From the NCBI GenBank assembly GCA_944389555.1, contig CALXMU010000003.1:62001-126000 (forward strand): 64,000 nucleotides of DNA, in the 5' to 3' direction. The notes beneath the pieces are model-generated. The model was not told where the DNA came from, did not search any database, and saw only the letters and a list, made by a program, of their open reading frames with translations. Shown piece after piece: positions 9,162-16,448 of this stretch. The position numbers were made by a program, and so were the translations under genes. Numbering within the stretch: the first letter of the stretch is position 1; the number at the start of each line of letters is the position of its first letter. This stretch comes from an uncultured Alphaproteobacteria bacterium. GTDB taxonomy: Bacteria > Pseudomonadota > Alphaproteobacteria > Rs-D84.

Positions 9162-9572
9162 ATGAAAACATCTTATTTTGGCTTTCTGGTGGCTTTTATA
9201 ACACCAACCGTATGTGTAGCAAGCACATATAATGAAATGATACAGCAATGTGATAAAGCTGCTGAAACAGAATTGGAAAATGCGTTATCAACCGTACAAA
9301 TGACACAAATTATTAACGACCAAAAAAACTGTTATAAAGATGTTGTATACAAAATAATTGATACAGAATATGCAAAGAACAAGCAAAAAATGATGTTAGA
9401 TTTTGATAACTTTATTACAAATTCTTCTATGGTTACTTATTCTATGCAATATCCTGATGTGTGCACCCCTAATTGTGGAACAGACATTGGATTAAATGCA
9501 ACAAATGCTGACCTTGAAATAATCAAAGTCTATATTCAACAACTTTTATATGCTTTGCCGGTAAAACAATAA
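9162..9572 (+). CDS. exported four-cysteine protein, paralogue 2
   Basis: 136 residues with a signal peptide (residues 1-19, TPTVCVAS). It shares with the gene at 8602 the pattern QQCDKAAE, KNCYKDVVYKIID, DVCTPNCG and a C-terminal amphipathic helix. Tandem duplication followed by divergence is the simplest history. It lies between two phage-derived segments and ends four bases before the convergent MuF-lysozyme gene. No function can be assigned; a periplasmic or secreted small protein is inferred. Confidence 0.65.
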   Translation: MKTSYFGFLVAFITPTVCVASTYNEMIQQCDKAAETELENALSTVQMTQIINDQKNCYKDVVYKIIDTEYAKNKQKMMLDFDNFITNSSMVTYSMQYPDVCTPNCGTDIGLNATNADLEIIKVYIQQLLYALPVKQ

Positions 9573-9576
9573 ATGT

Positions 9577-10710
9577 TTAATTATTAAATAGCTTAAATTC
9601 TTGCTGCCTGCGATTAGTTAAACCTGCCATTTCCCTGCCACCAGATTTATTCCATGCCATCCATGCAGATTCCAATGTTGGGTATTTTGTATTATGATAA
9701 TTTGAATCATTTACATATTTTACAACTGTGGAATTAGCAAAGTTTTTTGCGCCTATGTTATACGCCAAAGATACCAGTGCATCATATTGATTTTGAGACA
9801 GCGGGACAGTTATATTGTCTTTAATTGCATGTTCTGCCGTTGATATATCTGAACGCAATATTTCAGTTGCTTGTCTTTCTGTGATACCATGCTTAAAATC
9901 TTCATCCGATTTTATCAAATGACCATAACCAATTGTTGCGCCAGCGGGTAATTCTTTATCTGAATTTAAAGGTCTTCCTGTTTTATCATCATAGATAACA
10001 TGCTTGTCACCGATTTTAACACTGCCTTCAAATCGTTTTAACATATTTATACCATTATCGCTGATTTTCATATTGCTTGCTTCACTTGTTTTATTTTCTT
10101 TTTTGTAACCTTTATATACTCTGCTGAAAACAGTTCTATTATTATCATCTAGTTCCTGTTCTTCCACCCAGCAACGACAATTCGGATGTACCGGTATTTC
10201 AGGAATATCTGACTCTTCAAAAAACACTGTTTCGTCCAGTGCGGCACATTCATCGCACGTACCATCGGTCCCTTCGCTGTGCCATCGCCATATTTTTGGT
10301 TGTTTTGCAAAGTTGGGAATGTTTAAATCATATATAAGCAGATTACGTGTTATAATGTTGCCCGCAGGATATAATACTTTGACCGCTATGGTTTCGGATT
10401 GGATTACATAATTGTCTATATCAAAATCAATTCCCAGATTGTCAAAATATTCACCATATTCTGTTTGAATTGCGTCTTCGGCTTCTTGTTTAGCATTTTC
10501 AAAATCGGAATCTAATTCAAATTGGGCTGTTTGGAATTGTTCCAATGTCATATCATACTGTGGTTGAATCATATTGCCCGATGTATCAAAATTAATTTTG
10601 CCGGGATATAATAAATTCATATACTTGTTTGCGCGCGCGAATTCATCGCTGTGTTTGTTTGCATACGCTGGTGATGTTATTAATTTTGCCAAAAAACCTG
10701 GTTGTTTCAT
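9577..10710 (-). CDS. phage MuF-type head protein fused to GH24 lysozyme
   Basis: 377 residues. The N-terminal part (about 1-190) resembles phage minor head/MuF proteins, ending in the metal-binding-like signature CDECAALDETVFF...VHPNCRCW. The C-terminal part (about 215-377) is a phage-type lysozyme: RFEG carries the catalytic glutamate, YDDKTG the aspartate and TIGYGH the threonine. MuF proteins of temperate phages are known to carry C-terminal toxin domains, so a cell-wall-cutting tail fits that pattern. The start at 10710 has AGGA seven bases upstream; ATGs further upstream run into leader hairpins. It is the only phage-type gene on the minus strand. Confidence 0.8.
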   Translation of the reverse strand: MKQPGFLAKLITSPAYANKHSDEFARANKYMNLLYPGKINFDTSGNMIQPQYDMTLEQFQTAQFELDSDFENAKQEAEDAIQTEYGEYFDNLGIDFDIDNYVIQSETIAVKVLYPAGNIITRNLLIYDLNIPNFAKQPKIWRWHSEGTDGTCDECAALDETVFFEESDIPEIPVHPNCRCWVEEQELDDNNRTVFSRVYKGYKKENKTSEASNMKISDNGINMLKRFEGSVKIGDKHVIYDDKTGRPLNSDKELPAGATIGYGHLIKSDEDFKHGITERQATEILRSDISTAEHAIKDNITVPLSQNQYDALVSLAYNIGAKNFANSTVVKYVNDSNYHNTKYPTLESAWMAWNKSGGREMAGLTNRRQQEFKLFNN

Positions 10711-10740
10711 ATTCATTTCCTTTTTTTGGTAAACAAAAAA

Positions 10741-10799
10741 ATCCCGCGGGGCGGGATAAAATAAAAAAAGTGGGCGCATCGCGTCCGTTCTTTGCCCAC
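10741..10799 (-). terminator. two tandem terminator-like hairpins in the MuF-lysozyme leader
   Basis: Reading the minus strand, GTGGGC (10799-10794) pairs with GCCCAC (10775-10770) and is followed by seven T residues. Then ATCCCGC and GCGGGAT (10757-10741) form a second stem followed by a T run. Both lie between the promoter and the coding start, so they would act as attenuators unless bypassed. Confidence 0.6.
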
Positions 10800-10800
10800 A

Positions 10801-10829
10801 ATTATACCATAAATACGCATAAAAATCAA
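10801..10829 (-). promoter_or_regulatory. promoter of the MuF-lysozyme gene
   Basis: On the minus strand TTGATT (complement of 10824-10829) and a perfect TATAAT (complement of 10801-10806) are spaced by 17 bases. The start of transcription would be near 10794, directly at the first leader hairpin. Confidence 0.65.
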
Positions 10830-11275
10830 TATAAACTGACATCGGGATTTGGGACAAGGTATGCAATGCTGTGGATTTTGGTTGGATTTGGTATAATAGC
10901 AAGTATACACTGGTAACATCATACAGTAAAACCGCCGGAAATAGGGCGAAAAAGAACACCCCGTGGGATTACCACGGGATGTCAGATATTCCTGGCGGTG
11001 CAAGTAATCTTTTACCTTTGGCTTATGAAAGACCTGTGCCCAAGACACAATCAAAACAGCCAAAATCATAAAAAAACAGGGAAAAACAGGGAATTTTTGC
11101 AAAAAACGGTATTTTGGGGCATTTTTTACACAACCCAGACTAGAACACACCCGCAGAATTTCGGTATTTTTACCCTGCCCCGCACAAAAATTCCCTACAA
11201 AAATAACAGGGATTTTTTTATAACATAACAGGAAAATCCAATGTAACATCAGGGAAAAACTAAAAATATAAATAC
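10830..11275. other. intergenic stretch without a supported gene
   Basis: About 450 bases. It holds a perfect 7-bp hairpin CCCGTGG/CCACGGG at 10960-10978 and three ACAGGGA motifs (11076, 11086, 11206). Open frames on both strands here lack ribosome sites and have low-complexity or Cys/Phe-rich translations, so none is called. Confidence 0.6.
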
Positions 11276-11304
11276 TTGAAATACTAACACTTCTTACGTA
11301 GAAT
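11276..11304 (+). promoter_or_regulatory. promoter of the structured leader and 37-aa gene
   Basis: TTGAAA (11276-11281) and TAGAAT (11299-11304) have a 17-base spacer. Transcription from about 11311 would give a leader of about 125 bases before the ATG at 11435. Confidence 0.65.
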
Positions 11305-11310
11305 TATCTC

Positions 11311-11434
11311 TGTAATACTGGCTGAGGGGTTCCTTTCGCCCGCATAGTAACGTTAACGCCCTAATATGGCAGGGGGGCACAATAATGTGACTACCGAGCG
11401 AGTGGCTTTAACCACCAAACTAAAGGAACCAAAA
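11311..11434 (+). promoter_or_regulatory. structured 5' leader that can mask the ribosome site
   Basis: GGTTCCTTT (11328-11336) is a perfect complement of AAAGGAACC (11422-11430), which contains the AAAGGAA ribosome site of the next gene. The enclosed segment can form GCCCT/AGGGGGGC (from 11358 to 11378), CACA-ATAA-TGTG (11378-11389) and GTGG/CCAC (11402-11415). Such a closed multibranch leader is typical of a riboswitch-like or protein-binding control element. It matches no class I can name. Confidence 0.5.
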
Positions 11435-11548
11435 ATGTCTAGATTTAAAATAGGCAGAGATGCTGGGACTGGGCGTTTTGTAAGCATAAAAGAAGCAAAC
11501 AAACGCCCTAAAACGACAGTAATTGAAACAATCAAAAAAAAGCGATAA
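11435..11548 (+). CDS. small phage-type basic protein
   Basis: 37 residues (MSRFKIGRDAGTGRFVSIKE followed by a basic tail with PKTTVIETIKKK). Short basic proteins with a KIGRxxxTGRFV core recur in mobile elements of alphaproteobacteria; their function is unknown to me. The start at 11435 is chosen because AAAGGAA sits seven bases upstream. An upstream in-frame ATG would place coding sequence through the structured leader. Translation may be controlled by that leader. Confidence 0.65.
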   Translation: MSRFKIGRDAGTGRFVSIKEANKRPKTTVIETIKKKR

Positions 11549-11617
11549 CTGTCCCCCTCTCAGTCGGTATTATACCACAAAAAAACAACCCAACCAATAA
11601 AATAAAAATCAAACTTT

Positions 11618-12370
11618 ATGCCGATCTACGAAAGCAAACTAGATTTTATACGCTCTTTTACACCTGAACCAATTCCTGTTTTTATAGGTTCAGAAAGTAT
11701 GCTACTGTACATAACTTGGAATTTATATGACAGAATTGTTCGAGGTTTACGGTCTTTCGTTATATTATGCGACTCGCGGTGCTATTATGATGCTGTTTTA
11801 GTTGCAGGTAATGTTTTAGAAGCCTGCGCCATACTTAGCTACATAAAAGACAATGAAACAGAACAACAAAAAATCGTAAATCAAGAAAAATATTTTGCAC
11901 GATGCACGGCAGGACGTTTAATATCGATACTATCGACATATAATTCATTAAAATCACTACACGCTTGGGCCGCATACACAGCCGTATTAAAATTATTTTA
12001 TCCAGTTGGACACAGAATTATTATCAAACCGAAAGGGATAACAGCAAAAGCCCACCATGAAAATATCATAAAGCAAATAAACTATCGTTTAGGCGAAAGC
12101 CAAGAAAAAATACGCCTAATAACGAATAACTATAATAGACCAGATCCAGAAGGCTATATAAAGTCTTTTTCTAAACGTATAAAAAAAATGGATGATGGAT
12201 TTTTTGAAAAATCTTATAAAAAATACTGTGATTTTAAGCATTTAAATTTTGTATCTCCTGGAACACTTACAGAAAACATAGACGAATTTACAATTGACTG
12301 GTTTGCAGATTTAATGACATTAATAGTGGGCTACTTACAAAAATACAAATTAAATGCCTGCATCATATAA
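11618..12370 (+). CDS. hypothetical helical protein, possibly DUF5677/HEPN-like
   Basis: 250 residues, mostly helical. An N-terminal segment (LYDRIVRGLRSFVILCDSRC) and a late YKKYCDFKHLNFVSPG resemble the layout of DUF5677-like proteins, which are long helical bundles with a terminal Y/S-x-x-x-H region. No classic RxxxxH nuclease motif is present, so activity is uncertain. It lies alone in the accessory region after the 37-aa gene. Low-confidence family link; the reading frame looks genuine from its composition. Confidence 0.5.
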   Translation: MPIYESKLDFIRSFTPEPIPVFIGSESMLLYITWNLYDRIVRGLRSFVILCDSRCYYDAVLVAGNVLEACAILSYIKDNETEQQKIVNQEKYFARCTAGRLISILSTYNSLKSLHAWAAYTAVLKLFYPVGHRIIIKPKGITAKAHHENIIKQINYRLGESQEKIRLITNNYNRPDPEGYIKSFSKRIKKMDDGFFEKSYKKYCDFKHLNFVSPGTLTENIDEFTIDWFADLMTLIVGYLQKYKLNACII

Positions 12371-12462
12371 CTACAAACGCAAAATGCCAGACACAAAATT
12401 CCAGTATGTCAAATCCCTCCAGCCGCAGTTAAGAATAAACCGTTCTTAGTTATTTAGAAGTC

Positions 12463-12990
12463 CTAAATTAATTGTTTTAAAACTTCTATATTAGTTTGTG
12501 TCTGAGAAATATATTTAACTATTTGTTCTTTTATTGCATTCTCAAAACTTAATGCAAGCTTTCCATTATGGCCACCAGTTATTTCATCTGGCATAGGAAC
12601 TTCTATAATTTTTGTTCTTACATCATTTTCTGATATATCCATACAAAAGTTATGGTTTTCTAAATATATAAATAACTCAAACTTATGCTTTACTCTTTCT
12701 ATTCTACCAGGATATCGCATAGAAAAATCTTTAAGAAAATCATTCCAATCATTAAGCGTTATTTTCCTTTCATCTAATTCTGCTTCTTTATCCCTATATT
12801 CATTACCTAAAATACTCTTATATACCAGATATGGATGATTTTTAACAATTATAGCATTATGTTTTTTTAGTTTAGAAGTACTCTTACTATTTGTTTTTTC
12901 ATTTGACGATAAAGCATATTTTTTTAATATTCTTATTAAGTCATAAAAATTTGATTCCTCTAACGATAATTTTTCATCAACTTTTTTCAT
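12463..12990 (-). CDS. hypothetical protein
   Basis: 175 residues, charged and soluble, no signal or membrane segment. No motif is recognised. The middle contains YRDKEAELDERKITLNDWND and the C terminus is helical. A TACAAT box lies 11 bases before the ATG and the ribosome site is weak, which suggests a short leader. It is isolated between convergent and divergent accessory genes and its base composition is even more AT-rich than the housekeeping genes. Confidence 0.5.
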   Translation of the reverse strand: MKKVDEKLSLEESNFYDLIRILKKYALSSNEKTNSKSTSKLKKHNAIIVKNHPYLVYKSILGNEYRDKEAELDERKITLNDWNDFLKDFSMRYPGRIERVKHKFELFIYLENHNFCMDISENDVRTKIIEVPMPDEITGGHNGKLALSFENAIKEQIVKYISQTQTNIEVLKQLI

Positions 12991-13222
12991 TTAATCGACC
13001 TATTGTAGATACTTATATTAATAAAAATTGTAACCAATCAAAATAAATAAACAATATTAGACTTATAATTAATATATAACGTCAGTCCAGTTGTTTTTAA
13101 TTACCAAAAATATAGCTTCCCTTAGTTTTGGCTAATCATACTAAATATTTTTATTCCTGCCGCCACCAAGTTCACATATTCGGTGATTTTTTTAATTAAC
13201 AAATAAAGTTTCATATAAAATA

Positions 13223-13245
13223 AAAACTGCCTTCTGGGCAGTTTT
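13223..13245 (-). terminator. intrinsic terminator after the exported hypothetical gene
   Basis: AAAACTGCC and GGGCAGTTTT flank a four-base loop. On the minus strand the stem is followed by a TTTTTATTTTA tract. It begins at the stop codon of the minus-strand gene at 13247. Confidence 0.75.
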
Positions 13246-13246
13246 G

Positions 13247-13711
13247 TTATTTATTGGTTCTGACCAAATCCATGAGCTTTTCTTTCATATCTTGAACATC
13301 CGATCCTGCCATAAGAATGTTGGTTACGCGCCCACCTTCCGATGCATTTATTAATTGATATCTAACATCAATGTCACCCAAGTTCTTTTTTGTCCCATCT
13401 TTAGTATTTTCAATAGCAACAGATACACTAGCGGAACAAATAGAACCGTTTTCTAGCTCATTATATAAAGTAGTACCCAAACGCAATGGCGAACGCAAAA
13501 ATTTTTGATAACCAGACACGGAGGTCACCACGATTTTTTGCTTTTGACCTTCTTGCACCCACTCTTCTATAGAATTTCTTACAAATAACGCATTCTCACC
13601 GCCACAATCTGGCTGATTTGGATGATAAGCAATTTTATGTAAAGAAACTGTGCAAATTAGCAAAAATACTGTAAATATTATTCCAAAAATTATCGATATA
13701 GCTTTGTACAT
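13247..13711 (-). CDS. hypothetical membrane-anchored protein
   Basis: 154 residues. An N-terminal hydrophobic segment (residues 4-25, ISIIFGIIFTVFLLICTVSL) anchors or exports it. The rest is a soluble mixed alpha/beta domain with two cysteines (DCGGENALFV, GSICSASVSV). A strong AGAGGGG ribosome site precedes the ATG and a clean terminator follows the stop. The family is not recognised. Single-gene transcription unit. Confidence 0.6.
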   Translation of the reverse strand: MYKAISIIFGIIFTVFLLICTVSLHKIAYHPNQPDCGGENALFVRNSIEEWVQEGQKQKIVVTSVSGYQKFLRSPLRLGTTLYNELENGSICSASVSVAIENTKDGTKKNLGDIDVRYQLINASEGGRVTNILMAGSDVQDMKEKLMDLVRTNK

Positions 13712-13951
13712 ATTTTCCCCTCTTTTTGTTTAATTGTAACACGTGATTTTGATAAGTCAGCTTATTTTTGGTTATCCACAATAAGACGCTTTTATAACCG
13801 TCTCTGTTGTTTCACGCAAAAAGCCCCACTTTTCTTTAACCCTTTTCATCATATTCCCTTACGTTTATATAACAAGATAACACCGCAAAAAATGATTATC
13901 AACTTGATTTACCGCGGTTTTCATTTTACCTTAATTTCAAAAGGTTATGAT

Positions 13952-14713
13952 ATGAAAAAGTGTTTAGATTTTATTGCAGAAACAGAAGAACAAACTATCA
14001 CCAACAGGATTGCAATGATTAACACGTATAATGTTTCTAAGGTTGCAAAACGGGCACCGTATCCGCTTAGTTTTGACAGATTTTACGACCAAATATTACC
14101 CTTAACCAAAAATGCAATTGCAGACTTCAAACAACTTGTCCGCGCCAACAATGCCAACCTGCCCAAATACATTGCCGACCTTAAATCACGGATGCGAATA
14201 AAAAACTTTGACAAATTGCCGCACAATCCAGATGGCGAATTTATATTCAAAGTAGATAATAAAGTCAAAAAGTTATCACGTCGGGAGTGGTGGACAATTG
14301 GCGCAGCAAACGCATTAAGCCTTATGCTATATCAAGCTGCTGGATATATAACAAAAATTGAATCCGACACCAAGTTGAACACATCAGAAAAGCAAACTGT
14401 TTTTGAAAACTGGAACTCTGCATTTGTAGAATATTCTGCATCTATGCTTATGATTGCAAAAGAAATGCGCAAAAAATCCGGCAACGCAACTCACCAAGCA
14501 GAAAATGTGTTGAAAAAAGAGTTTATAAAAATCGCTAAAAAAATTAAAACCAAGCGCCCCACAATAACCAATAGTAAACTTATCACAGAAATACTAAGTT
14601 CCGACAAATATACGGCGTTTCAAGATAGCCTTATGAACATTCTTAAAACAGATAATCCTGCTGAAACCGTTAGAAAATGGCTTCCGCCAAAGAATTCTGA
14701 AATTTGGAAATAG
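13952..14713 (+). CDS. phage-type hypothetical protein
   Basis: 253 residues from ATG 13952, which has AAGG seven bases upstream; an earlier in-frame ATG at 13892 lacks a ribosome site. The N-terminal half is helical. A segment LSRREWWTIGAANALSLMLY near residue 120 is hydrophobic but is probably a buried helix. The C terminus is lysine-rich. No family is recognised. It ends in a strong terminator and precedes the ParB-methyltransferase, so it may be the first gene of the second phage-like element. Confidence 0.55.
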   Translation: MKKCLDFIAETEEQTITNRIAMINTYNVSKVAKRAPYPLSFDRFYDQILPLTKNAIADFKQLVRANNANLPKYIADLKSRMRIKNFDKLPHNPDGEFIFKVDNKVKKLSRREWWTIGAANALSLMLYQAAGYITKIESDTKLNTSEKQTVFENWNSAFVEYSASMLMIAKEMRKKSGNATHQAENVLKKEFIKIAKKIKTKRPTITNSKLITEILSSDKYTAFQDSLMNILKTDNPAETVRKWLPPKNSEIWK

Positions 14714-14741
14714 GCGTCTGCTAGCAGACGCCTACTTTTTT
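14711..14741 (+). terminator. intrinsic terminator
   Basis: A perfect palindrome at 14711-14734 (stem TAGGCGTCTG/CAGACGCCTA) begins at the stop codon and is followed by a run of six T. It separates the hypothetical gene from the ParB-methyltransferase operon. Confidence 0.85.
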
Positions 14742-14779
14742 GCCCCCTCTGTTACATACTCCAAAAAAAGGAGGTCCAA

Positions 14780-16090
14780 ATGGCAGAAATAAAAGTTACA
14801 TATGTTGACTTAAATTCACTAAAAACATACCAAAACAACCCAAAAGAACACCCGCAAAAGCAGGTGCATCAAATCGCAGATTCTATTAAAAAATTCGGTT
14901 TTAACAACCCTATTCTAATAGATGAGAACAACGAAATAATTGCTGGTCACGGCAGATATCTGGCAGCACAACAATTGCAAATGGAGACCGTGCCTGTCAT
15001 TCGTTTAACGCACCTGGACGAAACGCAAAAGCGTGTTTATCGCCTGGCCGACAATAAAATTTCAGAAAACGGTGGCTGGAACAAAGAGCTGTTAGCGTTG
15101 GAAATATCGGATCTGGAACAGATTTATGTGGACGACATAACAATCACAGGGTTTGAGCAAATTGAAATCAACAACCTGATAACAGACACAACGCCAACCC
15201 CAGACAAAAAACTGAATAAAATAGAATTTGTTCCCGAAGACGAAATCATAACGCAACCTGGCGACGTATGGCAGCTGGGGCGTCATAAAATCATATGCGC
15301 CAACAGTCTGGACGAAGAGAGTTTCGCCCGTCTACTGTCCGACAAACGCGCCAATATGGTCATCCAAGACCCGCCTTACAACGTTAAGATTTCGGGACAC
15401 GTTTGCGGATGTGGAAATATACGCCACGATGAATTTCCCATGGCGTCTGGAGAAATGTCACCCGAAGAATTTACCAAATTTTTAACAGATAACTTTACCC
15501 TGTGCCAAAAGTATTCTAATGATGGCGCAATGCAATATAACTTTATGGATTGGCGCCATATAACAGAAATAAAAACCGCCTTAGATTCCGTATTTGGTGA
15601 TTTTATAAACCTGTGCGTTTGGGTAAAGACATCTGGTGGCATGGGCAGTCTTTACCGCAGTCAACACGAACTGTGCTTTGTATATAAAAATGGCGACGCA
15701 CCAAACGTTAACAATATTCAACTGGGCAAGTACGGCAGATACCGAACAAACGTCTGGAATTATGCTGGTGTAAATTCTTTTGGTGTGCACAGAGATGACC
15801 TGAAGATGCACCCGACGGTAAAGCCCGTAGAAATGATACGCGATGCAATTTTAGACGTTACAAACCTGCACGACACTGTATTAGACAGTTTTCTGGGTTC
15901 GGGCAGCACGCTTATCGCCTGTGAACAGATAGAGCGTACCTGTTTTGGTATAGAGTTGGAGCCCAAATACATAGACACAACAATTCGCAGATTTCAAAAA
16001 CTATTTGGTACAGATGCCGTAAACATATCAAACGGCAAAACATATAACGAATTATTACAGGAGAAAAAAGATGGAATTAAACAACAATAA
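14780..16090 (+). CDS. ParB-domain DNA methyltransferase
   Basis: 436 residues. The N-terminal ParB/Srx-like domain (about 1-125) carries IAGHGRY and LADNKISENGGW. The catalytic domain has motif IV QDPPYN near residue 195 and the SAM motif DSFLGSGST near residue 375, the IV-then-I order of beta-class amino methyltransferases (N6-adenine or N4-cytosine). Phage and gene-transfer-agent-like elements often carry such genes beside the terminase. AAGGAGG precedes the start and the end overlaps the next gene by 20 bases. A broken paralogue lies at 6769. It probably methylates element or host DNA without a partner nuclease. Confidence 0.9.
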   Translation: MAEIKVTYVDLNSLKTYQNNPKEHPQKQVHQIADSIKKFGFNNPILIDENNEIIAGHGRYLAAQQLQMETVPVIRLTHLDETQKRVYRLADNKISENGGWNKELLALEISDLEQIYVDDITITGFEQIEINNLITDTTPTPDKKLNKIEFVPEDEIITQPGDVWQLGRHKIICANSLDEESFARLLSDKRANMVIQDPPYNVKISGHVCGCGNIRHDEFPMASGEMSPEEFTKFLTDNFTLCQKYSNDGAMQYNFMDWRHITEIKTALDSVFGDFINLCVWVKTSGGMGSLYRSQHELCFVYKNGDAPNVNNIQLGKYGRYRTNVWNYAGVNSFGVHRDDLKMHPTVKPVEMIRDAILDVTNLHDTVLDSFLGSGSTLIACEQIERTCFGIELEPKYIDTTIRRFQKLFGTDAVNISNGKTYNELLQEKKDGIKQQ

Positions 16091-16448
16091 AAACTACAAA
16101 GTCGGCTATCAAAATCCGCCCCTTGAAACGCGCTTCAAAAAAGGCGTCTCTGGCAATCGCAAAGGTCGTCCAAAGGGCCACAAAAACTTTAACACCAAAT
16201 TAAAGTATTTTCTGGACGGTAAAATTTCAATTACCAACGCAGGTGAAACCGTAGAAGCTACAAAAAGCGACGCTATTTTACTGCAACTAACCAACAAAGC
16301 CGCCCAAGGTGACAACAAGGCAATCAAAACACTGTTGCCCAAAATGGAAGCGCTTTACAATGCAGACGCCGAAAGAACAGCCCGTGCATTTAGTAAAACG
16401 GATATGGAAATATTAAAAGATTTCTTGGATGAAAACGCCAACAATTAA
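16071..16448 (+). CDS. DUF5681 protein, likely terminase small-subunit partner
   Basis: 125 residues. The N terminus has the DUF5681 signature: a NPPLETRFKKGVSGNRKGRP segment, followed by a helical domain. Proteins of this type sit immediately before terminase large subunits in alphaproteobacterial prophages, so a DNA-recognition role in packaging is inferred. It overlaps the methyltransferase upstream by 20 bases and the terminase downstream by 20, implying a coupled operon. Confidence 0.8.
   Translation: MELNNNKNYKVGYQNPPLETRFKKGVSGNRKGRPKGHKNFNTKLKYFLDGKISITNAGETVEATKSDAILLQLTNKAAQGDNKAIKTLLPKMEALYNADAERTARAFSKTDMEILKDFLDENANN

Noticed and set aside
10713-11249. Open frame of 178 codons on the minus strand
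   Set aside because: It runs antisense through hairpins and promoters, lacks a ribosome site and has a Cys/Phe/Tyr-rich composition typical of noncoding AT-rich DNA.
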